Under the pieces are notes generated by a model that worked only from the letters and a program-made list of their open reading frames with translations, had not been told where the DNA came from and searched no databases. DNA of 64,000 bases from Dongia sedimenti (GTDB taxonomy: Bacteria > Pseudomonadota > Alphaproteobacteria > Dongiales > Dongiaceae), in NCBI GenBank assembly GCA_030715195.1, contig JAUYVI010000009.1:124001-188000 (forward strand), given 5' to 3'. The translations under genes and the position numbers were made by a program. Numbering within the stretch: position 1 is the stretch's first letter; every line of letters begins with the position of its first letter. Shown here in pieces: positions 1-7,891 of the stretch.

Positions 1-334
1 GGGTTCAATGTTCGTCAACGTGCGCAATGACGGGAAGGCGGGCAGCGAGGATTGCTGGGTCTTCGCCGGCGACCTGATCTACAGCTACGCCAACCTCGAG
101 GGCTTCGAGCCCAATGATCCGCAATACATTCCGATCGGGCTCGCCACCGGCAGCCAGACCAATGTGATGCTGAAGATCGAGGAAATGATCAAGCTCGCCC
201 ACGGTCAGGTGAAGCGCGTCATCCCGATCCATGACGAGGCGTTGAAGGACATGTTTCCCTCGCGCATCACAGCGAAAGGGCTGCGCATCACCGAGCTCGC
301 GCTCGCCAAGGGCGACACGTCGCGGGTTCACTGA
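1..334 (+). CDS. Metallo-beta-lactamase-fold hydrolase, C-terminal part (5' end outside window)
   Basis: The reading frame is open to the left edge, so the gene starts outside the window; the visible part is about 110 residues. It carries the C-terminal features of an MBL-fold hydrolase resembling the N-acyl-homoserine-lactonase family: a GDLIYSYANLEG stretch (an Asp/Tyr region near the metal site), then a helical part with VIPIHDEAL, where the His could be the last metal ligand. The N-terminal HxHxDH motif cannot be seen. Family assignment is from remembered sequence character. The SDR gene downstream is convergent with a gap of 19 bases. The substrate cannot be decided, and lactonase activity is only one possibility. 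Confidence 0.6.
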   Translation, partial: GSMFVNVRNDGKAGSEDCWVFAGDLIYSYANLEGFEPNDPQYIPIGLATGSQTNVMLKIEEMIKLAHGQVKRVIPIHDEALKDMFPSRITAKGLRITELALAKGDTSRVH

Positions 335-353
335 TCGGTCGGGACGGCGCCGG

Positions 354-1139
354 CTAAAGCTGGTCGGCGCCGGCGACGAACCCGCCGCCATCGATCACAA
401 TGGCCTGGCCGGTGATGAATGAAGCCGCATCCGAGCTGAGGAACAGCACAAGTTGCGCGATCTCGGCCGGGTCGCTGATGCGGCCCATGGGGATCATCGG
501 CAGGACCGTGTCCCTGGCCGCCTGCTCGCCGCCGAACATGTCCCTGATCAGCGGCGTCATCACCGATCCCGGCGCAATGGCATTGACGCGGATGTTCTTG
601 CGGGCCACCTCGAGCGCCACGGAGTTCGTCAGGCCGATGACACCCCATTTGCTGGCGCAATAGACCGCGGTCGTGGCGAATCCCATGACGCCGAACAGAG
701 ACGAGGTGTTGACGACGGCTCCGCCACCCTTCGCGATCATGTGGGGAATCTGGTGTTTCAATCCGTAGAAAATGCCTTTGAGATTGACCTCCATCAGCAG
801 GTCGTAATCGGCGTCCTCAAGCTCATGCACGGGCGCGGTCTTTCCCGAAACGCCGGCATTGTTGAAGGCGACGTCGATGCGGCCGAAGCGCTCAAAGGCC
901 TCCTCGTGGAGCCGCTTCATAGCCTTGCCGTCCCGGACGTTCACCTCGCGGAACTCAAAATCCCTGCCGATGTCCTTGACTTCGGCACCGAGGCTGCGTC
1001 CATGCTCGGCACCGAGGCCGGCGACGAAAAGATTGGCGCCGGCCCGGGCAAAGGCCAGCACCGTTGCCCGGCCAATGCCGGTGGTGCCGCCGACCACGAG
1101 CACGCTCTTTCCCGAAAAGTCGTATTTCACCTGCGCCAT
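354..1139 (-). CDS. SDR-family NAD(P)-dependent oxidoreductase
   Basis: Classical short-chain dehydrogenase of 261 residues. The N-terminal Rossmann motif GGTTGIG, the NNAG motif, the SS-x-FG serine region and the YCASK active-site pair (Tyr-x3-Lys) are all present, and the C-terminus ends with a typical GGGF tail. The start MAQVKYDF at 1139 is chosen because the family begins just before the Rossmann strand; the open frame extends upstream without recognisable sequence. It is divergent from the sugar ABC operon at 1627 and shares a 487-base regulatory region with it, so it probably oxidises or reduces the sugar, polyol or derivative that the importer brings in. Exact substrate unknown. Confidence 0.85.
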   Translation of the reverse strand: MAQVKYDFSGKSVLVVGGTTGIGRATVLAFARAGANLFVAGLGAEHGRSLGAEVKDIGRDFEFREVNVRDGKAMKRLHEEAFERFGRIDVAFNNAGVSGKTAPVHELEDADYDLLMEVNLKGIFYGLKHQIPHMIAKGGGAVVNTSSLFGVMGFATTAVYCASKWGVIGLTNSVALEVARKNIRVNAIAPGSVMTPLIRDMFGGEQAARDTVLPMIPMGRISDPAEIAQLVLFLSSDAASFITGQAIVIDGGGFVAGADQL

Positions 1140-1243
1140 GTCAGTCCCCTGTGCCTGCGCGCCGCGCCGGTCCCAGGGCCAGCGTCCGCGTGTAAGTTGA
1201 TACGGCCCGCGACTTCGCGCCGGCCCGCGCCCCTGAACGTATT

Positions 1244-1257
1244 TGATACCGATAACA
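1244..1257. promoter_or_regulatory. LacI-family operator-like site 1
   Basis: TGATACCGATAACA fits the degenerate palindrome TGnTAnCGnTAnCA, typical of LacI-family regulators with a central CG; 10 of 14 positions obey the symmetry. It lies 105 bases upstream of the SDR start. A second, similar site sits at 1545-1558. The cognate regulator is not obvious; the LacI protein at 61403 is the only family member in the window. Confidence 0.45.
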
Positions 1258-1544
1258 TTCTCTAGTGAAAAAAGCTGGACGTGTGCCCTGGTGAGGCCCG
1301 TGTCGAGCCGCTCTGCCGGGGGAGCGGCACCGCGCCAAGCCGAGCCCGGGGACCGTGCGGTCACCGGCTGCGGGCGTGCTTCGGGCTGCGCGATTTCGCT
1401 GCGTATACTGGCGATAGTGATCCATTTCCTTGGATGTACCTTCCGGCTGGAGCGCCGATGCGCCGCGCAATCGACGCGATGGCAAAAGCCGGTCGCCACC
1501 CAGCCAAGGGAAGGGCCTGTTGCCAGGTTCACGAAGCTGCTTTA

Positions 1545-1558
1545 TGGTACCGCTATCA
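1545..1558. promoter_or_regulatory. LacI-family operator-like site 2
   Basis: TGGTACCGCTATCA is a near-perfect LacI-type palindrome and differs by one base from the TGGTACCGCTACCA operator known for the Caulobacter xylose regulator. It ends 68 bases upstream of the ATG of the sugar-binding protein gene at 1627, a position where a repressor would act on that promoter. Confidence 0.55.
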
Positions 1559-1626
1559 AAGGTCGGATCATCGGCCTCATAAACGCTGCCCCGGCAAGGG
1601 GCGGCAGCATCAAGGGGAGGAACAAG

Positions 1627-2553
1627 ATGCGTAAACTGTCTTTCGCCGCCGCAGCCATCGCCTGCGTGCTTTCCGCAAGCGCCGCCAACGCCAAGACGCT
1701 CGGTATCGTCGCGCTTCTGGCCAATGACGCGCTGAATATCGATGTGATCGGCGGTGCAACAGAAGCCGCCAAGGCAGCCGGTTGGGACGTCAAGGTCGTC
1801 GATACCCAGGCCAGCGCCGACAAGGCCAACGCGGCCATGAACACGCTCGCCGTCGAGCATGTGGACGCCATCTTCGTCCTGGCCTTCGCCAGCAGCTCGA
1901 TCGGCTCCGGTCTCGAGGCGGCGCGGCAGGCGCATATCCCGGTCGCGACCTGGGGCGGCGAGCTGGTGCCCGGTATCGTCGTCACGACCAGCGGCCGGCA
2001 GGTCGGCGACGATTCGGCCAAGTTCCTGCTCGGCAAGGTCGGCGACAGCGCCGATATCCTGGCGCTGACCTTCCACCCGGGCAAGCTCTGCATCGATCGC
2101 GGTCTGGCCTTCGAAGAGGCCGTGAAGGGCAAGTCCGATATCAAGGTCACCTATAGCGAAGTCACGGTTCCGGGCCAGGTGCAGAGCGGCAACGCCCTCG
2201 CCCAGGCCTGGCTGACGACCCATCCCGCGGATGGTGGTCGCAAGCTCGGCATCTGGTCGTGCTGGGACGAGCCGACGACGGGCGCCGTGGCGGCGTTGCG
2301 GCAAGCCGGACGGACCGATGTTGTCATTTCGTCGGTCAATGGCAGCCCGCAGGCGCTGCAGATGGTGAAGGACGGCGATATGACGGCGACCACCTGGCAG
2401 CCGGCCTACGAGGAAGGCAAGCAGGTGTTCCAGGCGATTCTCGATGCCATGGCCGCCGGCGATTCCTGGACGCCCAAGGTCATCTCGATCCCGGGCACGG
2501 TGGTCAGCAGCGAGAACGTCGACCAGTTCATGAAGGACCATCCGAGCCAGTAA
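1627..2553 (+). CDS. Sugar ABC transporter substrate-binding protein
   Basis: Periplasmic binding protein of 308 residues, Peripla_BP_4 (ribose/xylose-binding) type. Residues 1-22 form a signal peptide ending ANA-KT, and the mature part opens with the strand LGIVALLANDALN typical of the sugar-binding fold. The ATG at 1627 is chosen for the signal peptide and the GGGGAGG ribosome binding site before it; a longer frame from 1243 lacks similarity. The stop overlaps the ATPase start (TAATG), so the operon is translationally coupled. Together with the ATPase and permease it forms a complete CUT2-type importer. The ligand is unknown; the SDR neighbour and the LacI-like sites fit a pentose, polyol or related sugar. 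Confidence 0.88.
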   Translation: MRKLSFAAAAIACVLSASAANAKTLGIVALLANDALNIDVIGGATEAAKAAGWDVKVVDTQASADKANAAMNTLAVEHVDAIFVLAFASSSIGSGLEAARQAHIPVATWGGELVPGIVVTTSGRQVGDDSAKFLLGKVGDSADILALTFHPGKLCIDRGLAFEEAVKGKSDIKVTYSEVTVPGQVQSGNALAQAWLTTHPADGGRKLGIWSCWDEPTTGAVAALRQAGRTDVVISSVNGSPQALQMVKDGDMTATTWQPAYEEGKQVFQAILDAMAAGDSWTPKVISIPGTVVSSENVDQFMKDHPSQ

Positions 2554-4145
2554 TGCTCGCGAGCAGTCCAGATTCCGAAGGTTCTGCCGACGGGGGATCC
2601 GCGAACCTGCGATCCCCCGAAGGGTGGATGGAAATTCGCGGTCTCACCAAGTCCTTCGCCGGCGAACGCGCGCTGGTCGAAGCCGATCTCGACCTTGCAA
2701 GGGGCGAGGTTCACGGCCTGGTGGGCGCCAACGGTGCCGGCAAGTCCACCCTGATCCGTTGTCTTGCGGGCGTGACCACGGCCGATCGCGGCCGGATCAC
2801 CATCGACGGGGAGGAACTCCGGCAAGGTTCCCCGCAGGCATCGGAGCGCGCCGGCTTGGCGTTCATCCATCAGGAGCTGAACCTCATCCCGCATTTCAGC
2901 GCCCTGCAGAACATGCTGCTCGGCGTGCGCAAGACCACCCGATTCGGCCTTATCGACTGGAAGCGATCGAGCGTACAGGCCCGCGCCGCGGCCGAACGCG
3001 TCGGCATACATTTTCCACTCGACACCCGCGTCTCCGAACTCTCCGTCGCCGAGCGCTGGCTGGTGATGATCGGCAAGGCGCTGGCGCGGGACGCCAGCTT
3101 CATTGCGATGGACGAACCCACCGCATCCCTGTCCGGTCCCGAGAGCGAAAAGCTCTTTTCGATCATTCGCGATCTTTCCCGTCACGGCGTGGCGATCCTC
3201 TACGTGTCCCATCGCCTCGAAGAAGTGCTCGACCTGTGCGACCGGATCACCGTGCTGCGCGACGGCCGGATCGTCGATGAGGCGGTCCGGGGGCGGCTCG
3301 ACAAGAAGGGGCTGGTCCGCGCCATCATCGGCCACGACATCCGCTCGCCCGAGGACCGCGAGCACTTCACGGCCGACAGGTCTGGCAGACCCATCTTCTC
3401 CGTTCGCGGCGTCGCGTGGCGGGGCGCGGTGAAGGATGTCAGCTTTGACGTCTTTTCCGGCGAGGTTCTCGCACTCGGCGGACTGGTCGGGGCGGGGCGT
3501 ACCGAGCTGGCGCACCTGGCGGCCGGCGTGCGGCGGCCGGATGCGGGTCATTTCGAGCTCGACGGGAAGCGGCTCGACCTGGCCGACGAGGCCGCGGCGG
3601 TCGAAGCCGGAATCGCCCTGGTGCCGGAAGAGCGCCGTTCGCAGGGGTTGATGCTGCAGCACTCGGTCGCCTACAACATGAACATCGCGTCGCTCGTCAA
3701 TCTGCGGAGCTTTCCCGCGCTGCCGTTCCTGTCCGCGCGCAAGGGGCGTCGGCAGGCGGAGGACCTGGTCGACAGGCTCAGCATCAAGACCCCCAGCATC
3801 GACACGAAGATCGCCAGCCTCTCCGGCGGCAACCAGCAGAAGGCGCTGATCGCCCGCTGGCTGAATTCGGGGATCCGGCTGCTGATTCTTGATGAGCCGT
3901 CGCGCGGCGTGGATGTCGGCGCGCGCGAGGAGATCCATGCTGCCATCCGTGCGCTGGCCCGTTCCGGCGTGGGCATCATCTTGATCTCCTCGGATGTCGA
4001 GGAACTCGCCATCCTCGCCGACCGGGTCCTGGTCATGCGCGAGGGTCGTCTGACGGGGGAGCTCAGCGGCCGCGACATCACCGAGGCCCGCATCATTGAA
4101 CTCAGCTATCATACTGCCGACAGTGGACAAGGAGAGCCGGCGTGA
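2553..4145 (+). CDS. Sugar ABC transporter ATP-binding protein (double-domain, RbsA/MglA type)
   Basis: A 530-residue tandem ATPase of the CUT2 sugar importer family. Domain 1 (about residues 26-255) has Walker A GANGAGKST, a Q-loop HQELNL and Walker B FIAMDEPT. Its signature region reads LSVAERW rather than LSGGQ, as is common in the first half of such proteins. Domain 2 (about 275-515) has the degenerate Walker A GLVGAGRTE, an intact LSGGNQQK signature and LLILDEPSRGVDVG, as in RbsA and MglA. The ATG at 2553 overlaps the upstream stop; a second ATG at 2628 sits directly before the first ABC strand and is a possible alternative start. The end overlaps the permease start by four bases. Confidence 0.9.
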   Translation: MLASSPDSEGSADGGSANLRSPEGWMEIRGLTKSFAGERALVEADLDLARGEVHGLVGANGAGKSTLIRCLAGVTTADRGRITIDGEELRQGSPQASERAGLAFIHQELNLIPHFSALQNMLLGVRKTTRFGLIDWKRSSVQARAAAERVGIHFPLDTRVSELSVAERWLVMIGKALARDASFIAMDEPTASLSGPESEKLFSIIRDLSRHGVAILYVSHRLEEVLDLCDRITVLRDGRIVDEAVRGRLDKKGLVRAIIGHDIRSPEDREHFTADRSGRPIFSVRGVAWRGAVKDVSFDVFSGEVLALGGLVGAGRTELAHLAAGVRRPDAGHFELDGKRLDLADEAAAVEAGIALVPEERRSQGLMLQHSVAYNMNIASLVNLRSFPALPFLSARKGRRQAEDLVDRLSIKTPSIDTKIASLSGGNQQKALIARWLNSGIRLLILDEPSRGVDVGAREEIHAAIRALARSGVGIILISSDVEELAILADRVLVMREGRLTGELSGRDITEARIIELSYHTADSGQGEPA

Positions 4146-5155
4146 TCAACCGTAGCGACGCGGCAGTAGCGGCCGTGGGCGGCCGCAAGCCCATCGACTG
4201 GAGGCGCGCCGGACTGGTGTTCCTGTCGCGCTATGGCACCATTGTCGGCCTGCTGCTGATGCTCGTGTTCTTCTCGATCATGGCACCCAACACGTTCTTC
4301 TCGCGCGCGAACTTCCTCAACATTCTGAGCCAGGCCTCCCTGACCGCGATCATCGCCGCGGGGCTGACCTACACTCTCGTCGTCGGCGAGTTCGATCTCA
4401 GCGTCGGTTTCGTGGCCAGTTTCATCGGCCTGATCGTGGTCGGCTTCATGTCGTATCAGGGGCTGCCGATCTGGATCAGCATCGCGCTCGCCCTGGCCGT
4501 CGGCATCGGCCTTGGCCTGATCAACGGTGTGCTGGTCACCAAGGTGCGCATAAACGCCGTCATTTCGACGCTCGGGGTCGGCACGATGCTCACCGGCATC
4601 GGCTTCTCTTACAGCGCCTTCCCGATCGCCAGCGGCATTCCGCGCGCCTTTACCAATCTGTCGCTCGGCCGGGTGCTGTTCGGCGTGCCGAATCCGGTCT
4701 TCTTCATGCTCGGCATCCTGCTGATTCTTTGGACCATCCTCAACCGGACCGACATCGGCCAGAAGATGCAGGCGGTCGGCGCCAATATCGAGGCGGCGCG
4801 GCTCTCGGGCATTCGCGTCGACCGGATCAAGATGTTCGCCTTTGCGACGGCGGGCTTCTGCGCGGCGGTCACCGGCACGCTGCTCTCCTCACTGCTGGGC
4901 AGCGGGACGCTCGGCGTCGGTGATGGCTATCTCCTTGACGCCTTTGCCGCCGTCTTCCTGGGTTCGGCGACGTTGCGCGACGGCCAGTTCCACATCGTCG
5001 GCACGTTCGTCGGCGTGCTGATCCTCGCGGTCGGGTTCAACGGCCTCGCCATTCTTGGCGCGCCTTCTAACTTTCAGCCGATCTACAAAGGCGGAATTCT
5101 GATTCTGGCCGTCGGCATGTCCGCATTGGCGCGGCGCTACGCCGCCGCGCGCTGA
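4142..5155 (+). CDS. Sugar ABC transporter permease (RbsC type)
   Basis: Integral membrane protein of 337 residues, BPD_transp_2 family. About eight to ten hydrophobic segments begin near residue 27 (LSRYGTIVGLLLML). The family motif EFDLSVG follows the second segment, and the cytoplasmic coupling region GANIEAARLSGI is clear. A GTG start at 4142 overlaps the ATPase stop. It is the last gene of the SBP-ATPase-permease operon and the only permease, so it would work as a homodimer, as in RbsC. The following regulator gene is convergent. Confidence 0.9.
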   Translation: MINRSDAAVAAVGGRKPIDWRRAGLVFLSRYGTIVGLLLMLVFFSIMAPNTFFSRANFLNILSQASLTAIIAAGLTYTLVVGEFDLSVGFVASFIGLIVVGFMSYQGLPIWISIALALAVGIGLGLINGVLVTKVRINAVISTLGVGTMLTGIGFSYSAFPIASGIPRAFTNLSLGRVLFGVPNPVFFMLGILLILWTILNRTDIGQKMQAVGANIEAARLSGIRVDRIKMFAFATAGFCAAVTGTLLSSLLGSGTLGVGDGYLLDAFAAVFLGSATLRDGQFHIVGTFVGVLILAVGFNGLAILGAPSNFQPIYKGGILILAVGMSALARRYAAAR

Positions 5156-5204
5156 GACCAGAGCACAGCGGATCTCGTCAGGTTCGGGGGGGCTGCCGCC
5201 TCGG

Positions 5205-5927
5205 CTACTTGAGCGGGCTGGCGCGCAGCGAGGCGAGAATGCTCTCGGCGGCCTCGCCGATATCGGCCTCGATCGCGGAGCGTGCCTTGCCGCCGTCGCG
5301 CTTTGCCAGCGCCTTCAGCATCAAGGCGTGGTGGTTCAGGAAATCGGGCGCGCCGAAATCCGTATCCACGTGATGCAGGAAGGGGCCGATCTGCAGCCAA
5401 AGCGTTTCCACGATCGACATCGCCTGCGGCATGCGGGCGGCCATGTAGAGCTGGAAATGGAATTCCTGATTCAGCGCCAGGTACTTCTTGGTGCCGAGCC
5501 GGAGCTTGGCGATCATCTCGTCATTGAGCCGCGTCATGCGCTTCAACTCGTCCGGCGTGATGTGCTTCGCCGCGGTCTCCGCCATCATGCCTTCGAGCGC
5601 CAGGCGGATGCGCACGATCTCGTCGAACTTCTCGGCGGTCATCACCGGCAGTGTGACCGAGCGGTTGGGCAGGAGCTCCAGGGCGCGCTCCGCAACCAGA
5701 CGACGCAAGGCCTCGCGCACCGGCATCACGCTGGTGCCGAGCGCCTTCGCCAGCGCGCGGATGGTCATGGGCTCGCCGGGCGCGATCGTGCCGCCCATGA
5801 TCGCCTTCTTCACTTCGTCATAGGCCCGCTCATGCAGGGTCTCGCGCTCGAGCTTGGCCAAGCCGAAGGCCGGGCGTTCCTGGGTCGATGCTGTTGCTGC
5901 TGGTGCCATGCGTCCTGGGTCGGCCAT
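5205..5927 (-). CDS. GntR-family transcriptional regulator, FCD subfamily
   Basis: 240 residues. The N-terminal winged helix (about 33-95) contains TIRALAKALGTSVMPVREALRRL, the GntR recognition region, written here only to name the helix; the C-terminal all-helical FCD domain (about 105-225) has the spaced His/Asp residues (NQEFHF, NHHALML) that usually bind a metal and an acid ligand. It heads a catabolic island and is divergent from the amino-acid binding protein at 6231. A site resembling two further copies upstream of the BKACE and hyuB genes lies at 6062-6085, oriented toward this gene. It is therefore the best candidate for regulator of the whole island and for autoregulation. The ligand is unknown. 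Confidence 0.88.
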   Translation of the reverse strand: MADPGRMAPAATASTQERPAFGLAKLERETLHERAYDEVKKAIMGGTIAPGEPMTIRALAKALGTSVMPVREALRRLVAERALELLPNRSVTLPVMTAEKFDEIVRIRLALEGMMAETAAKHITPDELKRMTRLNDEMIAKLRLGTKKYLALNQEFHFQLYMAARMPQAMSIVETLWLQIGPFLHHVDTDFGAPDFLNHHALMLKALAKRDGGKARSAIEADIGEAAESILASLRASPLK

Positions 5928-6230
5928 TAAAACTCGTGAACTGATACCGCCCTGACTCGGCCGGAAGCCAGCGGAAAGCGCGTGTGGAGACTGAGGCCGC
6001 CGTCACCACACTGGCCGGAACCGCACCCCTCAGCTTGACAGTGGCCGGAGAGAGTCCTTAGCATTACATCAGCCGTGATCACAAGTCACAAGTCATGATG
6101 CCGATGGAACAGGCATCGGGATCGACGGCTGGGGCAGGGGGCAACGAATTGAAATGCCGCACGAAATCCCCCTCATTGAGGCAATGAAGCGGACCCGCCG
6201 CGTGGTCGGCGGGCAGACAGGGAGCTGACA
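5928..6230. promoter_or_regulatory. Divergent promoter region gntR / amino-acid binding protein
   Basis: This 303-base gap between divergent genes contains the GntR-type operator candidate at 6062-6085 and a purine-rich ribosome binding site (GGGAGC) just before 6231. No other gene or clear promoter box is visible. Confidence 0.5.
6062..6085 (-). promoter_or_regulatory. Candidate GntR operator/promoter upstream of gntR
   Basis: Read on the minus strand, the site starts CTTGTGATCAC and ends TGATGTAAT, toward the gntR start 135 bases away. The two end blocks match the sites at 9380-9408 and 13216-13244 (CTTGTGATCACA... and ...TGATG-n-TAAT), but the spacer between them is shorter. The TGATCA core is palindromic. 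It fits autoregulation. Confidence 0.5.
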
Positions 6231-7124
6231 ATGATGAAGATGATTTCGCGTCGCGTTTTGCTTGGAATGACGCTCGGCCTGACGGCCGTGGTGACGCTGG
6301 CTACCGGCATGGCGGGACTTGCTAAGGCCGACACGCTGGATGACATCAAGAAGACCGGCACCATCAAGGTCGGCGTCGGGGTGATGGGCCTGAAGCCCTG
6401 GGTCTGGCAGAACGAGGATGGCAGCTACGGCGGCATGGAGTTCGAGATGCTGCAGAAAATGCTGCCGCATCTCGGCGTTGCCAAGTTCGAGTATGTGCCG
6501 GTGGAATGGGACGCGCTCATCCCCGGCCTGAAGGCCAAACGGTTCGACATCATCTTCTCGGGCATGACCGTGACCGAGGAGCGGCGCCAAGGCTCCGGCA
6601 TCGAGTTCTCCCGGCCCTATTACTTTGAGAGCGATCGCATCGCGGTGCTGGAAGACTCGCCCTACCAGAAACCCGAGGACCTGAAAGGCAAGATCATCGG
6701 CACCACGGTGGGCACGGTCGAGGAGATGCAGGCCAACAAGATGGTCTCGCAAGGCTGGGGCGGCTCGGTGAAGGCATTCGACGACTTCGCGGCTCCCTTC
6801 ATGGCGCTGCAGAACAAGCAGGTCGATGCCGTGGTCGCGGATTTCACCAGCCTCGGCGAGCAGAAGAAGGTGACGCCGAATATCCGGGCGATCGGCGAGC
6901 CGATGTCGCTCGAGCCGAAGCCGGAATGGAAGGAGAAGCAGGCCGCGGCCGGCTACAAGTTCGGCGGCGCTGGAATCGGTGTGCGCAAGGAAGACGCGGC
7001 CCTGCTGGCCGCCGTCAACAAGGCGCTGGACGCCATGGACGAAGCCGGCGAGCGCCAGAAGATTCTCGAAGGCTACGGCCTCTGGGACGAATCGCTGTCC
7101 CGCGAAGCCATGATGGGCAAGTAG
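6231..7124 (+). CDS. Amino-acid ABC transporter substrate-binding protein (family 3)
   Basis: 297 residues, SBP_bac_3 fold. A signal peptide of about 33 residues (RRVLLGMTLGL core, cleavage near AKA-DT) precedes the first strand TIKVGVGVMGLKPW. The motif GMTVTEERRQGSGIEFSRPYYFES is typical of polar amino-acid binding proteins (named for recognition; positions about 112-135). A permease follows at 7214 after a strong hairpin, but no ATPase gene follows. It is probably controlled by the divergent GntR regulator. The ligand is likely an amino acid or related zwitterion, in line with the aminotransferase next door. Confidence 0.87.
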   Translation: MMKMISRRVLLGMTLGLTAVVTLATGMAGLAKADTLDDIKKTGTIKVGVGVMGLKPWVWQNEDGSYGGMEFEMLQKMLPHLGVAKFEYVPVEWDALIPGLKAKRFDIIFSGMTVTEERRQGSGIEFSRPYYFESDRIAVLEDSPYQKPEDLKGKIIGTTVGTVEEMQANKMVSQGWGGSVKAFDDFAAPFMALQNKQVDAVVADFTSLGEQKKVTPNIRAIGEPMSLEPKPEWKEKQAAAGYKFGGAGIGVRKEDAALLAAVNKALDAMDEAGERQKILEGYGLWDESLSREAMMGK

Positions 7125-7142
7125 CCGTCGGGGCAAGGACTC

Positions 7143-7174
7143 AGGCCCGCCGATCCGGTCGGCGGGCCTTTTTC
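7143..7174 (+). terminator. Rho-independent terminator or attenuator
   Basis: A perfect 11-bp stem (AGGCCCGCCGA pairing with TCGGCGGGCCT) with the five-base loop TCCGG is followed by a T run. It lies between the binding-protein gene and its permease gene, so it probably lets through only part of transcription and gives excess binding protein. Confidence 0.85.
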
Positions 7175-7213
7175 TTGCTCGGAACACCGTGCGATTGACG
7201 AGGGCCGCCTGCA

Positions 7214-7891
7214 ATGTGGGATTTCTTCACCGAGTTCGTGCCCAAATACCTGCCGCGCCTGCTGAAGGGCGTGCCGGTCACGCTGGAGCTCACGTTCTGC
7301 AGCATGCTGGTCAGCATTGCGATCGGCGTGGTCTGCGCGATCGCGACCCAGACCAAGAGCCGCTTTGCCAAGTGGTTTGTGTGCGTCTATGTCGAAATCT
7401 GCCGCGATGTTCCGCTGATCGTCATTCTGCTGTTCGTCTATTTCTCGCTGCCGCGCTACGGGGTCAGCCTGCCGGCGTTCTGGGCCGCCGTCCTAGGGCT
7501 TTCCGTGGTGATCGGCGCCTACTTGAGCGAAGTGTTTCGCGCGGCGATCGAGGCGATCGATCCTGGCCAGCATCAGGCGGGCATGGCGCTGGGCATGAGC
7601 CGCTTCGCGGTCTATTGGAAGATCATTCTGCCGCAGGCCATGTCGATCGCCATTCCGACCGTCGGCGGCTATTTCATCTCCGTCCTGAAGGACTGTGCGC
7701 TGGTCTCCTTCATCGGCGTCGAGGAACTGCTGCGCCAGGGCAAATACGTGATCGCCGAGACCTTCCGCAGCGAGGAAACCTATTTTCTGATCGGAATGAT
7801 CTACTTCATCCTGAGCTTCACCGCGGCGCGCACGGTGAGGCATGTGGAGAACTGGCTGCGGCCGGCCTATCTCAGGAAAAAGTCGGGATGA
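7214..7891 (+). CDS. Amino-acid ABC transporter permease (HisM/GlnP type)
   Basis: 225 residues, five or so membrane segments, BPD_transp_1 family. The N-terminal amphipathic region and first segment (LTFCSMLVSIAIGVV) are typical, and the EAA coupling loop EAIDPGQHQAGMALGMS followed by FxxILPQA is clear. Paired with the binding protein at 6231. Polar amino-acid importers need an ATPase; none lies beside this permease, and the nearest encoded one is at 48139 with its own partners. The aminotransferase gene downstream is convergent and begins one base after the stop. Confidence 0.88.
   Translation: MWDFFTEFVPKYLPRLLKGVPVTLELTFCSMLVSIAIGVVCAIATQTKSRFAKWFVCVYVEICRDVPLIVILLFVYFSLPRYGVSLPAFWAAVLGLSVVIGAYLSEVFRAAIEAIDPGQHQAGMALGMSRFAVYWKIILPQAMSIAIPTVGGYFISVLKDCALVSFIGVEELLRQGKYVIAETFRSEETYFLIGMIYFILSFTAARTVRHVENWLRPAYLRKKSG

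Larger units (their letters stand above)
1140..1626. promoter_or_regulatory. Divergent promoter region between SDR gene and sugar ABC operon
   Basis: This 487-base stretch has no convincing gene; open frames crossing it are extensions of the flanking genes without family similarity. It holds two LacI-family operator-like sequences (1244-1257 and 1545-1558, listed separately), one nearer each divergent gene. A purine-rich ribosome binding site (AGGGGAGGAAC) lies just upstream of the ATG at 1627. Promoter elements cannot be placed with confidence. Confidence 0.5.

Noticed and set aside
1243-1626. N-terminal extension of the sugar-binding protein gene upstream of 1627
   Set aside because: It would put residues before a proper signal peptide and would cover LacI-type operators; the ribosome binding site is at 1627.
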